A DNA stretch of 64,000 nucleotides from Nucisporomicrobium flavum. GTDB taxonomy: Bacteria; Actinomycetota; Actinomycetes; Mycobacteriales; Micromonosporaceae. The position numbers were made by a program, and so were the translations under genes. The notes under the pieces are model-generated. The model did no database searches and was not told the DNA's origin. It saw nothing but the letters and a program-made list of their open reading frames with translations. The stretch spans positions 62,001 to 126,000 of the forward strand of contig NZ_JADMLH010000011.1 of the NCBI RefSeq assembly GCF_016464385.1. The letters run 5' to 3'. Positions 52,327 through 59,767 of the stretch are shown in pieces (position 1 is the first letter of the stretch; each line of letters opens with the position of its first letter).

Positions 52327-52545
52327 CTACCGGCGGTTTCGGGCGGTGACCTCGTTGATCAGGAAACGGACCAGCCGGAACGGTGCCCGGATCGACCACA
52401 TCAGCACGTCGCAGTAGATGCGCCAGAGTTGTTCGCCGAGGTAAGGCACGAAACGCCGGACGAGCAGCATCAGGACGGTGGGTCCGGCGAGCAGGAGCAG
52501 GGCGCTCACGATGAGGTTGCTGAGCGCCGCGGTGACTTCTTGCAT
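52327..52545 (-). CDS. Small membrane protein
   Basis: This 72-aa protein starts MQEVTAALSNLIVSALLLLA, with one clear transmembrane helix (about residues 7-30), and continues with a basic amphipathic region (VRRFVPYLGEQLWRIYCDVL, ending TARNRR). GAGG lies upstream of ATG 52545. It starts 20 nt after the DUF6232 gene on the same strand and precedes the conjugation cassette, so it may belong to the same transcript. The function is unknown; a membrane-acting partner is one possibility. Confidence 0.65.
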   Translation of the reverse strand: MQEVTAALSNLIVSALLLLAGPTVLMLLVRRFVPYLGEQLWRIYCDVLMWSIRAPFRLVRFLINEVTARNRR

Positions 52546-52565
52546 TTCAGACGCCTCGCCCCGGC

Positions 52566-53096
52566 TCAGTGGACGTGCTTGTCGCGGTGGATGACGTCGC
52601 CGCTCTTGTCGCCGAAGACGGCGTCGCCGGTGACGTCGATGTGGTCGATGTGGACCGTGTAGTCGACCGCCGGGTCGTCGATCGCGGCGACGACCTTGTC
52701 CAGCAGTCGCTGAATTCTGTCCCGGTCCCAGCTGGCCACGACCTCGTGCGCGCTGCCGGAGGTGGCGATACTGAGCACGTAGAGGGTGGCGCCGGTCAGG
52801 CGGCGGATCATCTGTGTCGTGAGCACGACCAGGGCTGCGAGCACGACAAGCTCGTAGACGGTGTAGACGGACAGCGGCAGCGTGTTGCCGGCACACGCCA
52901 GCACCAGGAGTCCGAGCAGACCGAGTCCCAGCCAGGCACCCGCCTGCCGGCCGTAGACGGCGAGGATCCGCCCGCGCCGGGGCACGATCTCGAGTGGCTC
53001 CACCCGGGTGACGTGCGCCAGGGGGTAGACCTTGTCGCCCACCCACAGGGTGCGTTTCTTGATTTTTACCTCGACGCCTATGTGCTTGATACCCAT
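52566..53096 (-). CDS. DUF6232-like membrane protein with C-terminal GDK motif
   Basis: This 176-aa protein starts with a beta-rich domain (VKIKKRTLWVGDKVYPLAHV), then two transmembrane helices (about 54-70 and 76-97), then a cytoplasmic-looking region. It resembles DUF6232 proteins (family assignment from memory). The last 20 residues, TGDAVFGDKSGDVIHRDKH, match the first 20 of the divergent CHAT protease (MGDIIFGNKSGDTVGRDKI). This suggests homotypic binding between the two, as in NLR/effector amyloid-motif pairs. The start codon lies inside a long palindrome shared with the CHAT gene. Confidence 0.75.
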   Translation of the reverse strand: MGIKHIGVEVKIKKRTLWVGDKVYPLAHVTRVEPLEIVPRRGRILAVYGRQAGAWLGLGLLGLLVLACAGNTLPLSVYTVYELVVLAALVVLTTQMIRRLTGATLYVLSIATSGSAHEVVASWDRDRIQRLLDKVVAAIDDPAVDYTVHIDHIDVTGDAVFGDKSGDVIHRDKHVH

Positions 53097-53136
53097 GCCT
53101 GGTCCTGACGGACTGTCCGTCAGAACCAGGCATGGG
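53092..53136. repeat. 45-bp palindrome spanning two divergent start codons
   Basis: The arms 53092-53113 and 53115-53136 are 22 nt each and complementary at 21 positions; the only mismatch is at 53104/53124 and the centre is one T at 53114. The arms contain the ATG of the DUF6232 gene (53096) and of the CHAT gene (53132), and the core is CTGACGGAC-T-GTCCGTCAG. With only 35 nt between starts, the two promoters must overlap or transcripts must be nearly leaderless. It is a likely operator or symmetric divergent promoter. Confidence 0.9.
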
Positions 53137-53836
53137 CGACATCATCTTCGGAAACAAATCCGGCGACACGGTGGGGCGGGACAAAATCGTGCACAACGGG
53201 CAGGTGGCGCCCTCGCCCGACCGGGGGGCCGGTAGCTCCCCGCCGCGTCACACGATCCTGCTCCTCAGTGCCAACCCCGGCGGTCAGCAGCAGCTACGGC
53301 TCGACGAGGAGCGTCGCGCCATCACCAACGAGGTGGCTTACTCTCCGGCGTCCGGCCGGCTGGACGTGCGGACGGCCGACGCGCTGCGGCTCGACGACCT
53401 GCAGCGGGTGATGCTTCGGTTCACGCCTGCAGTGGCTCATTTCAGCGGGCACGGTCACCCGCGCGACGGCATCCAGGTCCTCGACGCGTCCGGGCTGCCT
53501 CAGCCGGTTCCGCCGCGGGCATTGAGTGGAATGTTCGAGATCCTGCGCGACGGTCTGCGCTGCGTCGTGCTGAACGCTTGCCACACCGACGATCAGGCCG
53601 CGGCGATCGCGGCGCACGTACCCTGCGTGGTGGGGATGCGGCGGCAGGTGCTGGACGAAACCGCTGTGCTGTTCGCGACCGGGTTCTACCGCGCCCTCGC
53701 ACACGACCGGACCATCCGTACCTCGTTCGAGCTCGCCCGCAACGGCCTGGACCTCCACGGCGTGCCGGATCGCGACGTGCCGCGACTCCTCGCCCGGCCC
53801 GGCGCCGCCGACCGTCCGCTCATCGACCCGGCATAG
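53132..53836 (+). CDS. CHAT-domain (caspase-like) protease
   Basis: This 234-aa protein has a caspase-like CHAT domain with catalytic His107 in VAHFSGHGHPRDG and Cys150 in CVVLNACHTDDQ. Residues 1-20 (MGDIIFGNKSGDTVGRDKIV) copy the C-terminal motif of the divergent membrane protein, followed by a Pro/Gly linker. CHAT proteases act as cell-suicide effectors in bacterial conflict systems, for example in gasdermin loci. Here the N-terminal motif could recruit it to the membrane protein. Its end overlaps the convergent DUF2182 gene by 17 nt. Confidence 0.87.
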   Translation: MGDIIFGNKSGDTVGRDKIVHNGQVAPSPDRGAGSSPPRHTILLLSANPGGQQQLRLDEERRAITNEVAYSPASGRLDVRTADALRLDDLQRVMLRFTPAVAHFSGHGHPRDGIQVLDASGLPQPVPPRALSGMFEILRDGLRCVVLNACHTDDQAAAIAAHVPCVVGMRRQVLDETAVLFATGFYRALAHDRTIRTSFELARNGLDLHGVPDRDVPRLLARPGAADRPLIDPA

Positions 53837-54614
53837 ATGGGAAGCCGAGGAAGAGGGCGGCGGCCGCGGCGGCGATGAGCGCGACGCCGGTGACCCGCAT
53901 CAGCTCGCGGCCGAACGGCAGGCGGCGCTGCAGGATCGCCAGGCCGGCGAGCAGGTACATCCACAGCGGATTGCCCATGCCGACGATCAGCATGACCGCC
54001 ATCAGGGCCGCGCAGCAGCCGAGGCAGGACAGGCCGTAGTGCACGCCCACCGCCAGCGACTGGCGGACCACGTCCGGCCGGCCGGTCCAGTGCCCGGCGA
54101 CGAAGCTGCGGGGCGAGCGGCAGCCCCGCAGGCAGCGGTCGGCCAGCCCGGAGAGCTGGTAGATGCCGGCCGCCCAGAGGCCCGCGGCGAGCAGCAGCCG
54201 GCCGCCGGCGCCGGCCGGGTGCGCGTGGCCGGGGGCAGGGGCGGCAAGAGCGCGGACCAGGTGATCGGCCCCGGCCGCGGCCAGGCCGGCGGCCATCCAG
54301 ACGCCGAGGAACCCGCCGACCACCGCGAGCGTCAGGAGCCGGCCGCGGGGGCGCTGCCGAGTCGTCGTCCGGAACACCCGGAGCAGCGGCGCCGCGCCCG
54401 GCAGCATGGTCACGACGACCATCAGCAGCCAGGCCAGGGCGAACAGCGCCACGCCCAGCGCCGTACCGCCGGAAGCGGTATGGCGCTGGTGGTCGAGGTA
54501 GCGGGCACCCGGAGACGCGCCCCACCACCACAGGGCCGCGGCCGCGACGACGGCCACGCCCGTGAGCAGCAGCGTCTCCGCCGAGGGCCGCCGCCGCATG
54601 AGCAGCGTCGTCAC
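53820..54614 (-). CDS. DUF2182 integral membrane protein
   Basis: This 264-aa membrane protein has about six helices and the DUF2182 signatures GIYQLSGLADRCLRGCRSP and VHYGLSCLGCCAALMAVMLI, whose paired Cys suggest metal binding. DUF2182 genes are commonly next to DUF1326 genes, as here, and the pair is thought to act together in metal or redox handling. GTG 54614 overlaps the DUF1326 stop (GTGA). It is the last gene of the operon. Confidence 0.85.
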   Translation of the reverse strand: MTTLLMRRRPSAETLLLTGVAVVAAAALWWWGASPGARYLDHQRHTASGGTALGVALFALAWLLMVVVTMLPGAAPLLRVFRTTTRQRPRGRLLTLAVVGGFLGVWMAAGLAAAGADHLVRALAAPAPGHAHPAGAGGRLLLAAGLWAAGIYQLSGLADRCLRGCRSPRSFVAGHWTGRPDVVRQSLAVGVHYGLSCLGCCAALMAVMLIVGMGNPLWMYLLAGLAILQRRLPFGRELMRVTGVALIAAAAAALFLGFPSMPGR

Positions 54615-55234
54615 ACCGAGCCCTCGTGCACGTAGTGGAACCGCCCGCGCATGGCCGACCGCGCCGACACCTCGACGCTCGGCCGCTCCGGGCCCAGATC
54701 GGCTCGGAACGTCGCGCTCTGGCCGACCTCGGCCGGGTCGCCCAGCACCTCGCTGAGCCGGCCGCTCGCCAGCCGCATCACCTGGCCGTCGCCGCCGAGC
54801 AGGGTGGTGGACACCCCGCTCACCTGCCGGCCGGCGCGCAGCGAGGTGATCCGGCCGACCCGCTGGATCTCGATGGTGGTCCGCTCGCGGGTGTACAGGG
54901 TCCCCAGCAGCGTGCTGAGCTCGCCGAGGGGACCGCCGAGCTCGCCGGTGAACGCCGCGGCCAGCAGCTCCAACTGCCGGTCGTCGGCGCCGTCGTCGAC
55001 GAAGAGGAAGACCTCCTGCCCGCCGGTGTCGCGGTGATCGGTGAAGAACGAGACACTGACCGCGCGACGGCCGGAGACGTCGACGTCGCCGATGACTCCC
55101 TTCTCCACGCTCCAGGCGAAGGCGCCGCTGCACGCGTCCTCGTCGGGGGAGAGCCCCAGCCAGCACGGGCAGACCGTGTAGCAGTCACACAGCTCCAGGA
55201 ACTCGCCGGTCATCCGGTACGGCGTGGCCACCAT
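54611..55234 (-). CDS. DUF1326 family protein
   Basis: This 207-aa soluble protein has the DUF1326 N-terminal cysteine motif FLELCDCYTVCPCWLGL and the following CSGAFAWSVEKG. The cysteine cluster suggests metal binding or thiol chemistry. It is the usual partner of the DUF2182 membrane protein encoded next. ATG 55234 overlaps the upstream SRPBCC stop (TGATG). The longer frame to 55681 reads through the SRPBCC gene and is not used. Confidence 0.86.
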   Translation of the reverse strand: MVATPYRMTGEFLELCDCYTVCPCWLGLSPDEDACSGAFAWSVEKGVIGDVDVSGRRAVSVSFFTDHRDTGGQEVFLFVDDGADDRQLELLAAAFTGELGGPLGELSTLLGTLYTRERTTIEIQRVGRITSLRAGRQVSGVSTTLLGGDGQVMRLASGRLSEVLGDPAEVGQSATFRADLGPERPSVEVSARSAMRGRFHYVHEGSV

Positions 55235-55731
55235 CAGGAATCCTCCTGCCCCGGTCGGGCGTTCCGGCGCCGGAGCACCGGCAGCAGGACGCGAAAGACG
55301 GAATTCTGGATCCGGGCCATCAACGGCAGCCGGCCGTGCTCCACGAAGCTCTTGAGGCTCTGCAACAGCGACGGCCAGCCTCGCGCGGTCCGGCGATAGG
55401 TGGCCCACTTCTCGTCGAGATCCTCGTGGACGACCGTCACCCTGGCGCCCGCCCCGGCGGCCTCGACCAGCCACGTGACCCGGCTCGGCGGATCCGGCAG
55501 GTCGACGAAGCGGAACCGGTGTACCAGGCGCCGCGGCGCCTCGACGTCCTCGACGGTGCCCTCGATGAAGGTGACCGACGCGTCCCGGCTGGTGTATTTG
55601 AGGTCCCCCTGCGACCGCAGGTCCGCGACGAAGGCGCTGTTGAAGTACCAGGGTTGAATCTCGGCGGTGAGGGCCGCCCACACCGCGGGAGGTTCCGCGT
55701 CCATATCCGTCGAGAACCGCTGCGTGGCCAT
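55234..55731 (-). CDS. SRPBCC (AHSA1-like) lipid/ligand-binding protein
   Basis: This 165-aa protein has the START/Bet v1-like fold pattern: FSTDMDAEPPAVWAALTAEI at the N-terminus, LVHRFRFVDLPDPPSRVTWL in the middle and a long C-terminal helix (GWPSLLQSLKSFVEHG). Such domains bind hydrophobic ligands or act as cyclases. The tail RRRNARPGQ is basic. It is translated with the DUF1326 gene; the ligand is unknown. Confidence 0.82.
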   Translation of the reverse strand: MATQRFSTDMDAEPPAVWAALTAEIQPWYFNSAFVADLRSQGDLKYTSRDASVTFIEGTVEDVEAPRRLVHRFRFVDLPDPPSRVTWLVEAAGAGARVTVVHEDLDEKWATYRRTARGWPSLLQSLKSFVEHGRLPLMARIQNSVFRVLLPVLRRRNARPGQEDS

Positions 55732-55744
55732 GCGCGCCTCCCGC

Positions 55745-56482
55745 TCACCACTCGCCCAGCCGCTGCCGGCAGTTGCGGCGCCACTCCAGCTCGAAGAGCC
55801 GCGGGTCGAACGCAGGGCCGTACCGGGCGCGGCGCAGGTGAATCGTCGTGCATCGGTCGCCGCGACGCATCGTCATCACGCCGGCGACGCGGACGCCGTC
55901 GACGGTTCTGATCTCGGTGGCGCGGTAACGGCGTTCCGGGGCGCCGCCGGCCGGTCCGGCCGGCAGGTGGTCTACGCCGAGAACGAACCCGTCGCCGGGA
56001 TCCAGCAGGACCTCGCAGGCCCGTTCCCCGTCCCGGCAACGGACCCGGACCGCGGGGCCGTCGACGATTGCCGGGCCGCATTCCTGCCCGCGCTCGTACA
56101 GCCAGGTGCGCAGGTCCTCATAGGTGAAGGTGGAGCCGAGGACGCCCTGGCGCTGCTGGGTCACCGCCAGATCGAGGAACGTACCGGCGCCGTACGGCAG
56201 ATGAAGCGAGACAGCCAGCGATCCGGGGTCGCCCCGCCGCTCGGTGAGCACATAGTTGATGTTGCTCAGGGGCGCCGGGTCGGTCAGGCAGAACAACGTC
56301 CGCGACCGGTCACCGTCGGTCTCCCGTACGGTGGTGATCCGCAGGGTGCGCAACACCCGGCCGCCGTCGGCGATCTGCATGTCGACCTCGCGCAACTCGC
56401 CGGCGCCGATGTCGCGGTCGTTCGCCCGGCGGATCCACTCCAGGCCGTCCAGCGCGTTCCGGGGCGTGGTCGGGGAGCTCAT
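55745..56482 (-). CDS. LolA-like lipoprotein-sorting-fold protein without signal peptide
   Basis: This 245-aa protein resembles the LolA-like (outer membrane lipoprotein-sorting) fold: VLRTLRITTVRETDGDRSRT, then AVSLHLPYGAGTFLDLAV and QGVLGSTFTYEDLRTWLYER, typical of that half-barrel. No signal peptide is visible, which is odd for a periplasmic carrier and suggests a cytosolic lipid-binding role. ATG 56482 overlaps the SnoaL-like gene's stop. Family assignment is by pattern only. Confidence 0.65.
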   Translation of the reverse strand: MSSPTTPRNALDGLEWIRRANDRDIGAGELREVDMQIADGGRVLRTLRITTVRETDGDRSRTLFCLTDPAPLSNINYVLTERRGDPGSLAVSLHLPYGAGTFLDLAVTQQRQGVLGSTFTYEDLRTWLYERGQECGPAIVDGPAVRVRCRDGERACEVLLDPGDGFVLGVDHLPAGPAGGAPERRYRATEIRTVDGVRVAGVMTMRRGDRCTTIHLRRARYGPAFDPRLFELEWRRNCRQRLGEW

Positions 56483-57603
56483 CCGGGAAGAACCCCGAGC
56501 TGGAGCATCATCATGCCGACGTCGTAGTAGTTGCGGATCAGCTGCGCCTGCCCCGTCCGGTACTGCACGATGTCCGCCACCCGGATGTCGATCGGGCGCT
56601 TGGTCGGCTCGTACGTCGTACCGCCGAGCACCAGCGGCCCGCTGTGGGTGCCGAAACCGCGGTGCTGCACGACGACCCAGTCCTCGTTCGCCACCATGTT
56701 GGTGACCTCGGCCGAGGAGTCCGGGAACGCGGTCTGCCAGTTGCCGTGGTCGTGATGCGCCGCCGCGGCCCCGGCGCGCAGGACCTCGCCGGTCGGCACG
56801 TCGATCCAGATCGCGTCGTCCGCGATCAGCTCCCCGAAACGATCCGGCTGATGGTTGACGAAGGCCTCGTGGATCCCGACGCAGTTCTTCATGTTGAGCT
56901 GCGCCGCCGCGCTCTGCGAGCTGCCGAGGCTCGTCGCCGTGCCCTGCGTCACCGGCCAGTCGGCGGCCGCGCGCAGATCGGCGCTGAGCGGCACGAATCC
57001 GGAGGCGTGCGCCATCGGCGCCGGGGTGGCGGTCTTCTCGTCGTGTCCCATCGGCATGTCAGGCAGCAGGCCGAGGCTGCGCATGACGCCGGCGGTGTCG
57101 TAGTAGACGTCGACGTGGCTGATCATCCCGTCGGTGATCCGGACGACGTCGAGCACCTCGGTCTCCAGCGTCCGCCCGGTCGGCGCCAGCCGCTGGGCGC
57201 CGAGCACCAGCGGTCCCTTGTGCGTTCCGGTGCCGTTGCGCTCCAGCACCAGGTACTCCTCGTTCCCGATGATGTTGATCGTCTTTTCCGCGTAGTCGGG
57301 GAAGGCGGTCAACCACCGCTTCGCGGCGGCCGCGTCGCCCTTCGCCATCGCGTACGTCGTCTTGGACGGCATGTCGTTCAAGGCGCTGTTCGGGGCGAGC
57401 GGGCGGCGCACCTCGTCGGTGAAACGGGCCGGTGTTCCCAGGAGGTAGCCGACGAACGTGTCGTGCACGAGGTTGAGGTTCGCCGCGGCGTCCTTGGCCG
57501 GGGCCGGACCGGCGCCGAGGTGGGTACGCAACTCCTCGAGCGTACGGATCATCGCCTGCAGTTGCTCGGCGACCGCCGCCCAGTCCCCCCGTTCAGTGGC
57601 CAT
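56479..57603 (-). CDS. Tandem SnoaL/NTF2-like protein
   Basis: This 374-aa protein contains two NTF2-like units. The repeats are seen in GTGTHKGPLVLGAQRLAPTG (first) and GFGTHSGPLVLGGTTYEPTK (second), each followed by a VxDIVxxxxG strand and a YYD turn. About 45 helical residues precede the first unit. Related polyketide cyclase-like proteins bind small hydrophobic molecules. ATG 57603 overlaps the upstream stop by 11 nt; the earlier in-frame ATG lies inside that gene's Gly-rich tail. Confidence 0.82.
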   Translation of the reverse strand: MATERGDWAAVAEQLQAMIRTLEELRTHLGAGPAPAKDAAANLNLVHDTFVGYLLGTPARFTDEVRRPLAPNSALNDMPSKTTYAMAKGDAAAAKRWLTAFPDYAEKTINIIGNEEYLVLERNGTGTHKGPLVLGAQRLAPTGRTLETEVLDVVRITDGMISHVDVYYDTAGVMRSLGLLPDMPMGHDEKTATPAPMAHASGFVPLSADLRAAADWPVTQGTATSLGSSQSAAAQLNMKNCVGIHEAFVNHQPDRFGELIADDAIWIDVPTGEVLRAGAAAAHHDHGNWQTAFPDSSAEVTNMVANEDWVVVQHRGFGTHSGPLVLGGTTYEPTKRPIDIRVADIVQYRTGQAQLIRNYYDVGMMMLQLGVLPG

Positions 57604-58564
57604 GCCCGTGCCCCCCGCCCCCGCCGGGCTGCCCGTGCCGGCCGGCATCTCCGGACTCCTCGATCTGCCGGACGATCGACACGAGGTTCTGCAGCTCCCG
57701 CTGCAACCGGTCGAGGACCTCCCCGAGCGCCACCGTCATCGGGCTCTCGGGCGCGGAGGTGGCCGGGCCGCGCCCGGGCGCGGGGATCGTGGTGTCGGCC
57801 GGCGGGTGCTGGTGGTGCCCCTCGTGGCCGGCCAGGACCGTACCGCCCGGGGTCTTCGCATAGAAGGCCGGCCCGGACGGGTCGACGTGCCGGCCGGACT
57901 CCTTGCTGCGCTGCCAGCCGTCGTCGGCGCCCGTACTTCCCAGTGGGAACGACGCGAGCACCTCGCCCACCTCGATGTCGGAGCTGACGATCTCGCCCAC
58001 CGCGGTCCCGGTCTCGTCGATCAGAGGCGCCGAGTTGTCGCTGCGGGCCACGTCGCCGACCGGCGGCACCTGAACGACCTTGGACGCCAGCAGCACCGGC
58101 TGCTCGCCGGTGTTCAGCCGCATCTGCAGCTGCGGCAACTCCACGACGGGATAGCAGTGCGCGACGCAGTTGGCCGCGATGCTGCCCTGGTCGGCGGGGC
58201 CGACCTCGCCGTGCGACGCCCGCTCGCCGCTGAGGTGCACCCGGACCGTGCCGAACAGCCGGCTCTGCCCGACCAGCTCCAGGCCGCGGAACTCGGTCTT
58301 GATGCAGGACTCGCCCCAGACCGGCTCGCTCTGCCCGCTCGGCGTGCACGGGTGGTCGCGCCGTACGGTGAAGACGCCGGCCATCTCCACCACGTCCATC
58401 CCGACGCCGTGGATGTCGATCTTCTCGCGTACCCGCACGCTCATCGTGTCGATCGAACCGGGCGTCAGCTGGTACGGGCGGATCCCGCCCTCGGGCCGGG
58501 CGGCACCCCACGCCACGGGGTGACCCACCACGGACCGCGGACCGCTCTGTTCGGACTGGCTCAT
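57593..58564 (-). CDS. Hypothetical protein, DUF6073-like, His-rich C-terminus
   Basis: This 323-aa protein has a conserved-looking core, SVRVREKIDIHGVGMDVVEM, ANCVAHCYPVVELPQL and SDIEVGEVLASFPLG, which I recall from proteins labelled DUF6073 (moderate certainty). The C-terminus has a helix (VLDRLQRELQNLVSIVRQIE) followed by a Gly/His-rich tail ending GGHGHGH, which may bind metal. No enzyme motif was recognised. Start and stop overlap both neighbours, so it belongs to the seven-gene operon. Confidence 0.7.
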   Translation of the reverse strand: MSQSEQSGPRSVVGHPVAWGAARPEGGIRPYQLTPGSIDTMSVRVREKIDIHGVGMDVVEMAGVFTVRRDHPCTPSGQSEPVWGESCIKTEFRGLELVGQSRLFGTVRVHLSGERASHGEVGPADQGSIAANCVAHCYPVVELPQLQMRLNTGEQPVLLASKVVQVPPVGDVARSDNSAPLIDETGTAVGEIVSSDIEVGEVLASFPLGSTGADDGWQRSKESGRHVDPSGPAFYAKTPGGTVLAGHEGHHQHPPADTTIPAPGRGPATSAPESPMTVALGEVLDRLQRELQNLVSIVRQIEESGDAGRHGQPGGGGGHGHGH

Positions 58565-58959
58565 GCCGTACCTCCCGTGGTAGGTGCCGGCGGCTCGCGG
58601 GTCGTCGCGGCCAGCAGGCTCTCCAGCTTCCGGAGCATCGCGACCAGGTCCCCGGCCCGTTCCCGGTTGCGCACGTCGCCGAGCCGGCCGTCGCCGTCGA
58701 GCACCTGGAACAGCCGGTCGAGGTTGTGCGAGCTGACGCTCACCGGCAGGCGGCCGAGGGCCCTCGCGTCGTCCGCCTCGACGTCGGCCCGCAGCCGCGC
58801 GTCGAACCGGGCGAACGCGTCGCGGTAGTGCGCGTTCCAGGCCGCGCGCAGCTCGGACAGCGAGGTCTCGTCCGGATCATCGGCGCGCAGCGTCGCGGTG
58901 ACGTTCGCGTACGAGTCGGCGCACGAGCGCAGAGCCAGGGCAATGTCGTCACCCGCCAC
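58561..58959 (-). CDS. Small hypothetical helical protein
   Basis: This 132-aa protein starts VAGDDIALALRSCADSYANV and is predicted mostly helical (AAWNAHYRDAFARFDARLRA; RAGDLVAMLRKLESLLAAT). No family was recognised. GTG 58959 has GGAGG seven bases upstream, so it is preferred over the longer frame reaching 59160. It is the first gene of the operon running to 53820, with its stop overlapping the next start (ATGA). Confidence 0.68.
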   Translation of the reverse strand: MAGDDIALALRSCADSYANVTATLRADDPDETSLSELRAAWNAHYRDAFARFDARLRADVEADDARALGRLPVSVSSHNLDRLFQVLDGDGRLGDVRNRERAGDLVAMLRKLESLLAATTREPPAPTTGGTA

Positions 58960-58994
58960 GACGACCTCCAGGAAAGGACCGGCGGCAATGGTGC

Positions 58995-59015
58995 CCCGCC
59001 GCCCCACGCGGCGGG
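58995..59015 (-). terminator. Hairpin terminator after the NarL-type regulator
   Basis: CCCGCCGC (58995-59002) and GCGGCGGG (59008-59015) form a perfect 8-bp stem with a 5-nt loop, between the response-regulator stop at 59090 and the next gene start. It probably ends the two-component transcript. Confidence 0.55.
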
Positions 59016-59089
59016 CGCAGCCCTCAGCCTGCCCGCACGCCGCGGACCGTGGCTTCTCGCGGCTTGCGGTGACAGGCCCGTACCGCTCG

Positions 59090-59767
59090 TTATCGGTGCG
59101 CCGACCGGACCAGGCCCGTCTCGTACGCGATGACGACGAGCTGAGCGCGATCGTGGGCACCGAGTTTCGTCATGGTGCGATTCACGTGCGTCTTGACGGT
59201 GTGCGGGCTGACGGTCAGATGCGCGGCGATGTCGTCGTTCGACAGGCCGCTGCCGACCAGGGTGAGGATTTCTCGCTCGCGTTGGGTGAGGCAGTCGAGC
59301 CGGGCCGGGGTGGTGTCCAGGCCATGGTCGGGGCGGGCCAGGTAGCGGCTGATGAGGCTGCGCGTCGCCGCGGGGCTGAGAAGCGCGTCGCCGCGGTGCA
59401 CGATGCGGATGGCGTCGAGCAGGTCGCCGGGTTCGGCGCTCTTGCCGAGGAACCCGCTGGCGCCGCTGCGCAAGGCCTCGAAGACGTACTCGTCGATTTC
59501 AAAGGTGGTGAGGATCAGGACCTTGACGTGCGCGAGGTTCACGTCCGCCGTGATCTGCCGGGTCGCGGTGAGTCCGTCGAGGCCCGGCATGCGGATGTCC
59601 ATCAGGACGACGTCGGCGCCGGTGGTGCGGGCTCGCCGGACCGCCTCCTCGCCGGTGCCGGCCTCGCCGACGACGCGCAGGTCGGGTGTGGAGTGCACCA
59701 GGGTGGTGAAACTTGCGCGCAGCAGAGCCTGGTCGTCGGCGATGAGTACGCCGATCGGCGTGCTCAT
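59090..59767 (-). CDS. NarL/LuxR-family response regulator
   Basis: This 225-aa regulator has a receiver domain (VLIADDQALLRASFTT; phospho-acceptor Asp57 in DVVLMDIRMPGLDG; FLGKSAEPGDLLDAI) and a C-terminal LuxR helix-turn-helix (LTQREREILTLVGSGLSNDD, TVSPHTVKTHVNRTM). ATG 59767 overlaps the kinase stop (ATGA). It is the partner of the adjacent kinase and probably controls the divergent ABC exporter. Confidence 0.93.
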   Translation of the reverse strand: MSTPIGVLIADDQALLRASFTTLVHSTPDLRVVGEAGTGEEAVRRARTTGADVVLMDIRMPGLDGLTATRQITADVNLAHVKVLILTTFEIDEYVFEALRSGASGFLGKSAEPGDLLDAIRIVHRGDALLSPAATRSLISRYLARPDHGLDTTPARLDCLTQREREILTLVGSGLSNDDIAAHLTVSPHTVKTHVNRTMTKLGAHDRAQLVVIAYETGLVRSAHR

